Shown here: positions 8,403 to 15,734 of the stretch, one piece after another | How the letters are laid out: each line of letters opens with the position of its first letter | Position numbering within the stretch: position 1 is the stretch's first letter | NCBI RefSeq assembly: GCF_018861865.1 | Contig: NZ_JAHLDV010000039.1 | Location: 1 to 33,123, forward strand | Length of the DNA stretch: 33,123 nt | Source of the DNA: Clostridium frigoris | GTDB taxonomy: Bacteria > Bacillota > Clostridia > Clostridiales > Clostridiaceae | Direction of reading: 5' to 3' | Position numbers and translations under genes: made by a program | Notes under the pieces: generated by a model | What the model was told of the DNA's origin: nothing | Seen by the model: the letters and a program-made list of their open reading frames with translations, nothing else | Databases searched by the model: none

Positions 8403-9425
8403 TTATATTACAAATAACACAACATAATATATGCCCATCATAACAAGTCCTAATGGAACTCCTAATTTAATCCATTCACTACTTGTAATTTTTAATTTAC
8501 CAGCAGAAATAATATTAGGTATATTACCTGGAATCATCATTCCTCCACTAATAAGCAATCCGATAAGTACAGCTTCAACTTGTACTTGTGACATTTTAAC
8601 ACTTATTTCTGCAGCTGCAAGTGTTGCATTATCTAATACTGCTGAAGACATATTAACCCAATATAAATAATGATAATCTAAAGTTATTATATATTTATCA
8701 ATTATTGGTTTAAATCCTTCACCAAGTAATTCTAAGGCTATAATAAATAGGAAAATTTTAATTGCTCTTATAAGAATTAATTTATTTGTTTCATCTTCAA
8801 GTTCTTCATCATCATTCATTGTTTTAGTTTTGTCTAGAGAAGCATACAACGCTCCAATAATACCAAGTATTAATATACCAGGTATAATATAAATACCAAC
8901 TCTATGTAAAAGATCCCAAAATCCTAAACCAAGTTTAGAAACTACGATCGTGGATAATGGCTCTCCTATTGGCGTTAATATTGACCCAATACCAATTGAA
9001 AAACAAGCAATTATATTAATATTTATTTTATTTTTTCTATTAACCGGAAGTATACTAACTATTTCTACTAATAGAAGGGCCGCTATAATTGCTGTTATTA
9101 CACTTGATAAAAGCCCTATAATTACTACTAATAAAAACACAAAAATCCTTAATGGAATACGATTTAAGACATGCTCTAGTCCTATTTTTATTGGGTTATT
9201 GAGTGCTTTGAATAAAAATCCACCTATTAATACAGCAAAGGCTATAAAATACATGAATTTATTTTGTGCAATACTAAGTAAAAATGTTTTGTTTAATACA
9301 CCTGAAGTAATAGAAGCTAATAATCCTATAGTAAATAAAAAAACTTCTAGATTACCTTCTACTTTTTTTGATATAAGTGGTAACACGAATGTTATTACTA
9401 AAAGAATAATTAATATAAAAAGCAT
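8403..9425 (-). CDS. DUF1646 family membrane protein, copy 1
   Basis: A very hydrophobic protein with about ten membrane segments. It belongs to DUF1646, in the ion transporter superfamily that includes Na+/H+ antiporters of the NhaD type and ArsB. The half-membrane motifs are visible: LTPIGEPLSTIVV in the middle and GGMMIPGNIPNIISAGKLKI near the C-terminus, separated by a charged loop (DDEELEDETNK). It probably moves a monovalent cation across the cell membrane; the ion is not shown by the sequence. It is closely similar along its whole length to the next gene. I start at ATG 9423-9425. The in-frame GTG three codons earlier is part of an extended ribosome site (AAAGGACGTGAT). It has its own promoter and conserved leader, and its own terminator. 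Confidence 0.85.
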   Translation of the reverse strand: MLFILIILLVITFVLPLISKKVEGNLEVFLFTIGLLASITSGVLNKTFLLSIAQNKFMYFIAFAVLIGGFLFKALNNPIKIGLEHVLNRIPLRIFVFLLVVIIGLLSSVITAIIAALLLVEIVSILPVNRKNKININIIACFSIGIGSILTPIGEPLSTIVVSKLGLGFWDLLHRVGIYIIPGILILGIIGALYASLDKTKTMNDDEELEDETNKLILIRAIKIFLFIIALELLGEGFKPIIDKYIITLDYHYLYWVNMSSAVLDNATLAAAEISVKMSQVQVEAVLIGLLISGGMMIPGNIPNIISAGKLKITSSEWIKLGVPLGLVMMGIYYVVLFVI

Positions 9426-9456
9426 TATTATCACGTCCTTTGTTAAAAGTTATAAT

Positions 9457-9484
9457 GAATCAAACATTAGCTTGTCCACCCGTT
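9457..9484 (-). promoter_or_regulatory. conserved leader element, candidate riboswitch (copy 1)
   Basis: The transcribed leader holds AACGGGTGGACAAG, then CTAATGTTTGATTC. The same element, base-paired in the same way (CAAGC with GTTTG around a 4-base loop), stands before the second DUF1646 gene. In this copy no terminator follows; the ribosome site is about 25 bases downstream, so control would be at translation. DUF1646 genes are known to be preceded by a riboswitch class reported to sense Na+. Identity with that class is an inference. Confidence 0.45.
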
Positions 9485-9499
9485 AAAATATTATATAAA

Positions 9500-9528
9500 A
9501 TTATACCATAAAATTTATATTAATTCAA
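9500..9528 (-). promoter_or_regulatory. sigma-A promoter of DUF1646 gene 1
   Basis: On the minus strand, TTGAAT (9523-9528), 17-base spacer, perfect TATAAT (9500-9505) with an extended TGG before it. The predicted start is near 9493, giving a leader of about 68 bases. Confidence 0.7.
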
Positions 9529-9588
9529 TTTTTACCACATATAACCAGCCGAACAATAGCCTATCTAAAGGGTTTTAATATAAATTTA

Positions 9589-9632
9589 ACCATCCATTTG
9601 TGCTAATATATATATTAGCACAAATGGATGGT
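9589..9632. terminator. long perfect palindrome, terminator of DUF1646 gene 2
   Basis: A perfect 44-base palindrome (arms 9589-9610 and 9611-9632) lies 19 bases after the stop codon of the second DUF1646 gene. The plus strand is followed by CTTTTT; the minus strand has only TTAAATTTAT. It should act as a terminator or a roadblock. Confidence 0.65.
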
Positions 9633-9651
9633 CTTTTTAAATACAAAAACA

Positions 9652-10674
9652 CTAAACTACAAATAAAATAACATAATATATAAGCATAATAGAAATTCCG
9701 ATTGGAGCTCCTACCTTAATCCACTCTTTACTTGTAATTTTTAATTTACCAGCAGAAATAATATTGGGTATATTACCTGGAATCATTATTCCTCCACTAA
9801 CAAGTAATCCGATTAACACAGCCCTAATTTGTTCTGGTGACATTTTAACGCTTATTTCAGCTGCTGCAAGTGTTGCATTATCTAATACTGCTGAGGACAT
9901 GTTAACCCAATACAAATAACGGGTATCAAGTGGTAATATATAAGCCTCAATTATTGGTTTAAATCCTTCTCCAAGTAATTCCAATGCAATAATGAATAGG
10001 AAAATTTTAATTGCCCTTATAATGATTAATTTGTTTGTTTCGCCTATAACAGTTTCTTCATTGTTATCTGCTTTACTATCTTCTTTTGATCCATAAGCCG
10101 CTCCCATAATTCCAAGTATTATTATACCAGGAATAATATAAATACCAAGTTGATCTAAAAGCGACCAAAAATTAAGTCCAAGCCTAGAAACTACAATCGT
10201 AGATAACGGCTCCCCTATTGGAGTTAATATTGCACCTAGGCCAATTGAAAAACAAGCAATTATATTGATATTTATCTTATTTTTCCTGCTAATTGGGAGT
10301 ATACTAACTATTTCTACTAATAGAAGGGCAGCTATAATTGCTGTTATTATACTTGACAAAAGCCCTATAATTACTATTAATAAAAATATAAAAATTCTTA
10401 ATGGAATACGTTTTAAAACATGTTCTAATGCTTTGTTTATATGAGTAGTTAATGTTTTGAATAAAAATCCACCTATTAACACAGCAAAGGCTATAAAATA
10501 CATGAATTTATTTTGAGCAATACCGAGTAAAAACGTTTTATTTATTACACCCGAAGTAACAGCTGCTAATACTCCAATAGTAAAAAGAAAAATTTCAAGA
10601 TTTGCTTCTACTTTTTTCGATACAATTGGTAATATAAAAGTTATTGCTAAAAGAAAAATTAGTATATAAATCAT
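9652..10674 (-). CDS. DUF1646 family membrane protein, copy 2
   Basis: It has the same length, fold and motifs as the gene at 8403-9425 (LTPIGEPLSTIVV, GGIMIPGNIPNIISAGKLKI, VLDNATLAAAEISVKM), and most residues are identical. The differences gather in the acidic cytoplasmic loop (KEDSKADNNEETVIGE here) and at the ends. It is a tandem duplicate that has had time to diverge. I start at ATG 10672-10674. The in-frame GTG three codons earlier sits in the extended ribosome site AGGATGTGAT. Unlike copy 1, its leader contains a transcription terminator between the conserved element and the gene, so its control seems different. The transported ion is unknown. Confidence 0.85.
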   Translation of the reverse strand: MIYILIFLLAITFILPIVSKKVEANLEIFLFTIGVLAAVTSGVINKTFLLGIAQNKFMYFIAFAVLIGGFLFKTLTTHINKALEHVLKRIPLRIFIFLLIVIIGLLSSIITAIIAALLLVEIVSILPISRKNKININIIACFSIGLGAILTPIGEPLSTIVVSRLGLNFWSLLDQLGIYIIPGIIILGIMGAAYGSKEDSKADNNEETVIGETNKLIIIRAIKIFLFIIALELLGEGFKPIIEAYILPLDTRYLYWVNMSSAVLDNATLAAAEISVKMSPEQIRAVLIGLLVSGGIMIPGNIPNIISAGKLKITSKEWIKVGAPIGISIMLIYYVILFVV

Positions 10675-10803
10675 AATTATCACATCCTCTTTGTTATTGT
10701 AAATTATATTGAATTAAGTCCAAATTATTATTGTTTTTTTCTCCTTCCAAAATTAGTGATATGTAATAGAATGTATTTTAAACATTATTAAAACAAAAAA
10801 TAA

Positions 10804-10839
10804 TAGGGTGGTAAACTCAAATAAGAGTTTCCCACCCTA
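10804..10839 (-). terminator. leader terminator (attenuator) before DUF1646 gene 2
   Basis: TAGGGTGG-AAACTC pairs with GAGTTT-CCACCCTA (one G/A mismatch, 6-base loop) and is followed on the minus strand by TTATTTTTTG. It sits inside the leader, after the conserved element and about 130 bases before the start codon, so it must be bypassed for expression. This is the layout of a riboswitch expression platform. Confidence 0.75.
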
Positions 10840-10850
10840 GAAACAAATTT

Positions 10851-10882
10851 CTTGGAATCAAACGTTTGTTTGTCCAACCGAT
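10851..10882 (-). promoter_or_regulatory. conserved leader element, candidate riboswitch (copy 2)
   Basis: It reads ATCGGTTGGACAAAC, then AAACGTTTGATTCCAAG. CAAAC pairs with GTTTG, and TTGGA with TCCAA. Compared with copy 1, an A-U pair in the inner stem becomes G-U while pairing is kept, which favours a functional RNA over mere DNA similarity. About 10 bases separate it from the attenuator hairpin. Confidence 0.5.
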
Positions 10883-10899
10883 AAAAATATTATAATTAA

Positions 10900-10928
10900 A
10901 CTATATCATAAATTTTATATTAACTCAA
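10900..10928 (-). promoter_or_regulatory. sigma-A promoter of DUF1646 gene 2
   Basis: On the minus strand, TTGAGT (10923-10928), 17-base spacer, TATAGT (10900-10905). The spacer is almost the same as in the copy 1 promoter, so promoter and leader were duplicated with the gene. The predicted start is near 10893. Confidence 0.65.
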
Positions 10929-11059
10929 CAGTATTTCATGCAAAAACTCATACTATTATATTAAGTTAAACTATACTGCTCTTACTCATTAAAAAGCTAT
11001 ATTATAATTAATTAAATTTTAGCATTGTATAATATGTTTCTTTAAACGAAAGAATAGTG

Positions 11060-11089
11060 TTGAAAGAATATGCATCAATAGTTTATAAT
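11060..11089 (+). promoter_or_regulatory. sigma-A promoter of the DUF475 gene
   Basis: TTGAAA (11060-11065), 18-base spacer, TATAAT (11084-11089). The leader is only about 40 bases long, too short for a Mn2+ (yybP-ykoY) riboswitch. Together with the promoter and leader of DUF1646 gene 2, this fills the divergent 10675-11135 region. Confidence 0.6.
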
Positions 11090-11135
11090 ACATAAGTATA
11101 AACAACTATTTAATTCTGAAAGGAGTTTTGTGTAA

Positions 11136-12068
11136 ATGGGATTTATGTCCATACTATTTATTATAATAGGTCTATGTGTATTCGAAATAGTGTCCAGCAT
11201 CGATAATGCTGTAATAAATGCAGAGGTTCTTGGAACCATGTCTGAAAAAGCAAAGAAATGGTTTCTGTTCTATGGTATATTGTTTGCAGTATTTATCGTA
11301 AGAGGCATGTTGCCATGGATTATAGTCTGGGTAACTAATCCAGGACTCGGTCCCATAGGAGCTCTTACTGCCACATTTTCAAATGATCCACACATAAAAG
11401 AATCATTTGAACTCTCCACACCTATTCTGATGCTTGGAGGAGGAGTATTTTTATTATTCCTATTTCTTCATTGGCTATTTATTGAAGACAAGCACTTCGG
11501 ACTTCCAGGTGAGGAATTCTTTGTTAAACACGGTGCATGGTTTTATGCAATAGTTTCCGTGATTTTAGTTGTAATTGTTGCATTAGCTTTGAAACATAAT
11601 TCAGTATTGGCACTCTCTGCTGTAATCGGATCTTCTGCATTTTTTATTACTGACGGATTTAAAAAGAACGCAGAATCAAATGAGCAACAATTGTTAAGTA
11701 ATACAAGTGGAATGTCTGATATCAGTAAGATATTATATTTAGAAATAATTGATATGACTTTCTCCATTGATGGTGTATTGGGTGCTTTTGCATTTACAAC
11801 CTCAGTACCACTAATAATTTTGGGAAATGGTTTAGGAGCAATTGTTGTAAGGCAACTAACCATGGGTAATATAGAAAATATTAAAAAGTATATTTTTCTT
11901 AAAAATGGAGCAATGTATTCAATCCTATGTCTAGGTGTAGTGATGATACTTGAAGGATTTAAAATAGAAATACCAGAATATATTACTCCTTTAGTCACAA
12001 TATTAATAATATTATTCTTTTTCTTTAAATCAAAAATTTATGCTAAAAACAATGTTATATCTGAATAG
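11136..12068 (+). CDS. DUF475 / TerC-superfamily membrane protein
   Basis: A 310-aa polytopic membrane protein with seven to nine hydrophobic segments. Two TerC-type motifs face each other in the inverted halves: FEIVSSIDNAVINAEVL (about 16-32) and LEIIDMTFSIDGVLGAFAF (about 205-223). Their acidic residues (Glu, Asp) are the expected metal-binding positions. TerC relatives such as YkoY and Alx are tied to manganese or other metal handling, so metal export or metallation at the membrane is likely, but the substrate is not shown here. The ATG follows AAAGGAG at 10 bases. It is divergent from the DUF1646 pair, which suggests but does not prove a shared ion-homeostasis locus. Confidence 0.85.
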   Translation: MGFMSILFIIIGLCVFEIVSSIDNAVINAEVLGTMSEKAKKWFLFYGILFAVFIVRGMLPWIIVWVTNPGLGPIGALTATFSNDPHIKESFELSTPILMLGGGVFLLFLFLHWLFIEDKHFGLPGEEFFVKHGAWFYAIVSVILVVIVALALKHNSVLALSAVIGSSAFFITDGFKKNAESNEQQLLSNTSGMSDISKILYLEIIDMTFSIDGVLGAFAFTTSVPLIILGNGLGAIVVRQLTMGNIENIKKYIFLKNGAMYSILCLGVVMILEGFKIEIPEYITPLVTILIILFFFFKSKIYAKNNVISE

Positions 12069-12105
12069 AAAAACATTTAAAACTCATATTTTTAACCTAA
12101 AATGT

Positions 12106-12136
12106 ATTAGAAGCAGGAATCTTTTCTGCTCCTAAT
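12106..12136 (+). terminator. possible weak terminator after the DUF475 gene
   Basis: ATTAGAAGCAG and CTGCTCCTAAT form an 11-bp stem with one A-C mismatch and a 9-base loop. No U-tract follows, so termination would be weak. Confidence 0.3.
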
Positions 12137-12214
12137 TAACTCATAGAACTCAAATCTCATAAACCTTAATTAATATTACATAAAATTATTTTTCATCTAA
12201 TACAAGAATGTTAT

Positions 12215-12718
12215 TTATAAGTTAACTGCATTATCTATATATTTAGAAAATAACTCTCCCTTGCTTCTAAATTTATCTTCATTAACTATTTTACAATCTT
12301 CCCTTAGCGTTACCTCCGGATTTCTTAAAATTAACTCTATGTTTCTTCCGTGCCTATTGATTAAACTATTGTAATTATCTTTTACATATTCTAACGAATA
12401 CAACATATCACTAATGTCACAATTACCCTTTAAAACTTTTTTCCTTAAGTCCATTCCAAAATCATCTTCTATACATAAATTACCTGCGAAATACTCCTTA
12501 TTCTCCCTACACCAGAGATCCTCATTTTTCAATGAGACATCATCTTTTAAAACGCTAATTGGTATTTCTAATAATATCCTCACTTCATTTGAAGTGAGCT
12601 CCCCTACTGAATATCTTATTTCGTCAATTATGGTTGCTACTGTAATTAAATTAAAATCACCTGTTCTAAATTTATTACCTACTTTTAAAAATCTATTTCT
12701 TAAACTTAACTTATTCAT
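12215..12718 (-). CDS. hypothetical protein, 167 aa
   Basis: A soluble, charged, mostly helical-looking protein with no signal peptide or membrane segment. The middle segment IDEIRYSVGELTSNEVRILLEIPISVLKDD and the ending ELFSKYIDNAVNL match no family I know. It is likely real because GGGGGTGAG lies 6 bases before the ATG and the frame is long and clean. It stands alone between the convergent DUF475 gene and the terminator of the acyl-CoA dehydrogenase unit. Function unknown. Confidence 0.7.
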   Translation of the reverse strand: MNKLSLRNRFLKVGNKFRTGDFNLITVATIIDEIRYSVGELTSNEVRILLEIPISVLKDDVSLKNEDLWCRENKEYFAGNLCIEDDFGMDLRKKVLKGNCDISDMLYSLEYVKDNYNSLINRHGRNIELILRNPEVTLREDCKIVNEDKFRSKGELFSKYIDNAVNL

Positions 12719-12840
12719 AAATTCTCACCCCCATAATTTATATTCAAAGTACAAAAGTTTTATAACCTTAATTTTATTTTTAATATAACCATTTTTCCTT
12801 GGTTATGTGCATTGTAAATAGCACTATAATATTCTAAATA

Positions 12841-12885
12841 AAAAACAGATGATCAGGAAATTCTCTTCCTGATCATCTGTTTTTT
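12841..12885 (-). terminator. intrinsic terminator of the glcD-acd unit
   Basis: A perfect 19-bp stem (12841-12859 with 12866-12884), loop ATTCTC, is flanked by A- and T-runs. It lies about 20 bases after the acyl-CoA dehydrogenase stop codon. Confidence 0.9.
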
Positions 12886-12904
12886 ATTTAATTTTAGTTA
12901 TCTA

Positions 12905-14047
12905 TTATTTAACACCCATCCAACCAGCAATTACCATCATTTGAACTTCTGATGTTCCTTCGTAAATTTCTGTTATTTTTGCATCACGCATCATTCTTTC
13001 AATTGGATAATCACTTGAATATCCATATCCACCAAATAATTGTAAACAACGTCTTGTTACATCGCTGGCATTTCTAGAAGCAACTAATTTTGCCATAGCA
13101 GCGAAATGTGTAAATCTTTCATGATTATCCTTTGCACATGCAGCTTGATATACTAAAAGTTTTGAAGCTTCTGTATTTGCACGCATTTGAGCAAGTTCAA
13201 ATTGTGTATTTTGGAATTTTGAAATAGTACGTCCAAATTGAACACGTTCATTAACATATTTTATAGTTTCTTCTATTGCACCTTCTGCAATACCAAGAGC
13301 TTGCGCTGCAACACCAATACGTCCTCCATCAAGAGTTGCCATTGCAAGGCTAAAGCCTTTACCTTCTACTCCTAAAAGATTTTCCTTTGGAACTATGCAA
13401 TTATCAAAGAATAATTCACATGTAGAAGATCCCTTAATTCCCATCTTAACTTCATGAGTTCCAACAGTAAAACCAGGGAAATCTTTTTCAACGATAAATG
13501 CTGAAATACCCTTTGTTCCCTTACTCTTATCTGTCATAGCTAAAATAATATATATATCTGCAAATCCTGCATTAGTAATAAAAATCTTGCTACCATTTAA
13601 TACATAATGGTCTCCTTCGAGTACAGCTGTTGACTTTTGGAGTGAGGCATCAGTTCCAGCAGAAGGTTCTGTTAATCCGAAGGCACCTAATTTTTCACCT
13701 GAAGCAAGTGGTTTTAAATATTTCTGTTTTTGTTCCTCTGTACCATATGTGTAAATTGGTGTTGCACAAAGACTTGTATGTGCTGAAACAATAACGCCTG
13801 TTGTTGCACAAACTTTAGATAATTCTTCTACACACTGTATATAACTTAATGTAGTCATTCCAGCTCCGCCGTATTCTTCAGGGAATGGAATTCCAAGTAA
13901 ACCCATTTCAGCCATTTTTGGTATGTTTTCTGCTGGGAAACGCATATTTTCATCAATTTCTTTTGCGATTGGTTTTACCTCTTTTTCTGCAAACTCGCGA
14001 TACATTTCTTGTAATTGTTGGTTATTTTCATCTTGTATAAAATTCAT
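12905..14047 (-). CDS. acyl-CoA dehydrogenase (short-chain, Bcd-like)
   Basis: A 380-aa FAD flavoenzyme of normal length that reduces or oxidises a short acyl-CoA at C2-C3, passing electrons to or from an Etf. GLTEPSAGTDAS (near 133-144) is the first family signature. The second, near the C-terminus, includes FGGYGYSSDYPIERMMRDAK and IYEGTSEVQ, with Glu363 as the expected catalytic base. It starts 26 bases after the glcD-like gene, with AAAGGTAGG as ribosome site, so the two form one unit. With a lactate-type dehydrogenase and Etf next door it may work in lactate conversion to butyrate or propionate (crotonyl- or acryloyl-CoA reduction). The substrate cannot be set from sequence. It is a second gene beside the usual bcd expected upstream of the partial etfA at the window's right end. 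Confidence 0.92.
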   Translation of the reverse strand: MNFIQDENNQQLQEMYREFAEKEVKPIAKEIDENMRFPAENIPKMAEMGLLGIPFPEEYGGAGMTTLSYIQCVEELSKVCATTGVIVSAHTSLCATPIYTYGTEEQKQKYLKPLASGEKLGAFGLTEPSAGTDASLQKSTAVLEGDHYVLNGSKIFITNAGFADIYIILAMTDKSKGTKGISAFIVEKDFPGFTVGTHEVKMGIKGSSTCELFFDNCIVPKENLLGVEGKGFSLAMATLDGGRIGVAAQALGIAEGAIEETIKYVNERVQFGRTISKFQNTQFELAQMRANTEASKLLVYQAACAKDNHERFTHFAAMAKLVASRNASDVTRRCLQLFGGYGYSSDYPIERMMRDAKITEIYEGTSEVQMMVIAGWMGVK

Positions 14048-14073
14048 ATTAATTACCTACCTTTCATTTTTTA

Positions 14074-15507
14074 TTAGTTGACACCATCTATTGGAGAGCA
14101 TACTTTACCTGGATTCATAATAAAATTCGGATCAAAAGTTTTTTTAATGCCTTTCATTAATTCCATATTTACTTTTCCAACGCACTCTTCTAAATAGCTA
14201 ATCTTTCCACTACCTATTCCATGTTCTCCTGAAACAAGTCCGCCACAATCTATCGCTTCTTTATAAATAATATTAAAGAATTTCTCAACTCTTATTTTAA
14301 ATTCTGCTTCATCTAAATCATTACTACATTGATATATGTGAAGATTTCCATCTCCTGCATGTCCAAAACTCTTAATAGTTAATCCGCACTCTTCTCCAAC
14401 TTTATTTGCAAAAGCAAGATAAGAAGCAATTTTATTTATTGGAACTACCACATCACATTCATCCAATAATTTTGTTTCTGCAAGAATTGCATCTAAGAAA
14501 CTAGAGCGTGCAGCCCATGCATCTTTAATTTTAGAAGGTGTATCAGCTACAAGAACATCAATAGCTCCTGCTTCTAAAACTATTTCACTAGCTTGTTCAA
14601 TAAGGTCATTTAATTCATCTTCACTACTTGCATCTAAAGTAACAAGTAAATAAGCATTTGCAGTTACTCCATTAATTACTTGAGGGAATACACTCTTTCC
14701 AATATATCTTTCACTAGATAAAACAATTTCTCTTTCCATAAACTCCAATGCTTGTGGATTCATATGTTCCATTTTAAATTTAGGAACAGCAGAAATACAA
14801 TCATCTAGATTTTCAAAAGGAATAATTAAACTTGCAACTTCCTTTGGTGCTACAATAGTTTTTAAAGTAAGTTCTGTAATAATTCCAAGGGTACCTTCTG
14901 AACCAATCATTAAATTTAAAAGGCTATAACCTGAACTTGTTTTTGATACTGTAGCTCCAAACTTAGTAATCTCTCCTGTTGGAAGAACAACTGTCATTGC
15001 ACGTACATAATCACGTGTTGCACCATATTTAACAGCTCTCATTCCACCAGCATTTGTTGCAACATTACCACCTAAACAAGCGAGCTTTTCACCAGGGTCT
15101 GGAGCATAAAGTAATCCTTGTTTTGTACAATCCTCTGCAAGATCCTTGAGAAGTACTCCTGCCTCTACATGAACAACGAAATTTTCTAAGTCATAAGAAA
15201 TTATTTTATTCATCTTTGTAATATCAATTAAAACTCCTCCGAGTAGTGGAACTGCTCCTCCTGCAAGTCCTGTTCCTGCTCCTCTTGGAGTTACCGGTAT
15301 CTTATTTTCATTACATATTTTAACTACTGCAGCAACTTCCTCTGTGGAGTGTGCTATAAATACAACTTGCGGAGCTTTTTTTCCATAAATAGGCATTTCA
15401 TCGTGGGAATAGTCTTCATTGATATCATCGCCTGTTAATATATGTCCCGGAGCTGCCTCCTGTAATTGTAAGATTAATTTTTCTGTCAATTGATTATACT
15501 TAACCAT
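14074..15507 (-). CDS. FAD-linked dehydrogenase, GlcD/lactate dehydrogenase family
   Basis: A 477-aa protein of the vanillyl-alcohol oxidase/PCMH flavoprotein fold, most likely a lactate (2-hydroxyacid) dehydrogenase. The FAD-binding loop PRGAGTGLAGGA is at 74-85 and CLGGNVATNAGGMRAVKYG follows near 145. The C-terminal substrate domain has GHAGDGNLH (382-390) and SGEHGIG (near 426). No iron-sulfur domain is present. Etf genes lie directly upstream, as in the electron-confurcating lactate dehydrogenase of Acetobacterium woodii (LctBCD), where an Etf pair helps drive lactate oxidation with NAD+. The operator before this gene looks like a GntR/LldR site, which also points to lactate. The ATG follows GGAAGGA. 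D- or L-lactate, or glycolate, cannot be told apart. Confidence 0.88.
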   Translation of the reverse strand: MVKYNQLTEKLILQLQEAAPGHILTGDDINEDYSHDEMPIYGKKAPQVVFIAHSTEEVAAVVKICNENKIPVTPRGAGTGLAGGAVPLLGGVLIDITKMNKIISYDLENFVVHVEAGVLLKDLAEDCTKQGLLYAPDPGEKLACLGGNVATNAGGMRAVKYGATRDYVRAMTVVLPTGEITKFGATVSKTSSGYSLLNLMIGSEGTLGIITELTLKTIVAPKEVASLIIPFENLDDCISAVPKFKMEHMNPQALEFMEREIVLSSERYIGKSVFPQVINGVTANAYLLVTLDASSEDELNDLIEQASEIVLEAGAIDVLVADTPSKIKDAWAARSSFLDAILAETKLLDECDVVVPINKIASYLAFANKVGEECGLTIKSFGHAGDGNLHIYQCSNDLDEAEFKIRVEKFFNIIYKEAIDCGGLVSGEHGIGSGKISYLEECVGKVNMELMKGIKKTFDPNFIMNPGKVCSPIDGVN

Positions 15508-15552
15508 AATAATCCTTCCTTTCTAAACTTTTTCTTACTAGCTATTATTTAT

Positions 15553-15571
15553 TGGTACTATGGTACGACCA
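15553..15571 (-). promoter_or_regulatory. GntR/LldR-like operator before glcD
   Basis: TGGTACTATGGTACGACCA contains TGGTnnnACCA, the pattern of FadR/LldR-type GntR repressors. It lies about 10 bases downstream of the -10 box, where a bound repressor would block transcription. A near-copy stands at the same place before etfB. Confidence 0.6.
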
Positions 15572-15580
15572 CTTTATTTA

Positions 15581-15609
15581 AGTTTATCACAATATCTAAG
15601 ACAATTCAA
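15581..15609 (-). promoter_or_regulatory. promoter of the glcD-acd unit
   Basis: On the minus strand, TTGAAT (15604-15609), 17-base spacer, TAAACT (15581-15586) with an extended TGA. Same layout as the etfB promoter. Confidence 0.6.
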
Positions 15610-15628
15610 TCATTTATAGAAATTTAAA

Positions 15629-15640
15629 GTAAACATTTAC
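15629..15640 (-). promoter_or_regulatory. conserved upstream palindrome, GTAAACATTTAC
   Basis: A GTAAA-nn-TTTAC palindrome lies 19 bases upstream of the -35 box. The same 12 bases occur at the same distance before etfB. On the minus strand it reads TGTAAATGTTTACT, close to a CcpA cre site with two mismatches. Confidence 0.4.
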
Positions 15641-15657
15641 ATTACGAATGTTAAAAT

Positions 15658-15730
15658 AAAGGGAGATCATGCTTGCACCGCTTTACCAAATGATAATGTA
15701 GCAATTAATGCAACATAAAATACTCCCTTT
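15658..15730 (-). terminator. nested inverted repeat after etfA, probable structured terminator
   Basis: AAAGGGAG and CTCCCTTT close a 73-base segment. Inside it TTGCA pairs with TGCAA (15673-15677 with 15709-15713), and a short GCT/AGC pairing lies inside that. On the minus strand it is followed by ATTTTAA. It starts 4 bases after the etfA stop codon and ends before the glcD promoter, so a 3' end or transcript-stabilising structure is most likely. The long interior is unusual for a terminator. Confidence 0.45.
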
Positions 15731-15734
15731 AACT

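Noticed and set aside
11090-11135. Mn2+ (yybP-ykoY) riboswitch before the DUF475 gene
   Set aside because: The leader after the promoter is only about 40 bases, and no pair of conserved loops was found.
11543-11998. 151-residue frame opposite the DUF475 gene
   Set aside because: It lies wholly antisense to a well-supported membrane protein gene and has no start signals.
15658-15730. tRNA-like element (matching 8-base ends, GGTAAAGC like a D-arm)
   Set aside because: No T-arm TTC motif, no anticodon stem and no CCA-type end. The interior pairs in another way.
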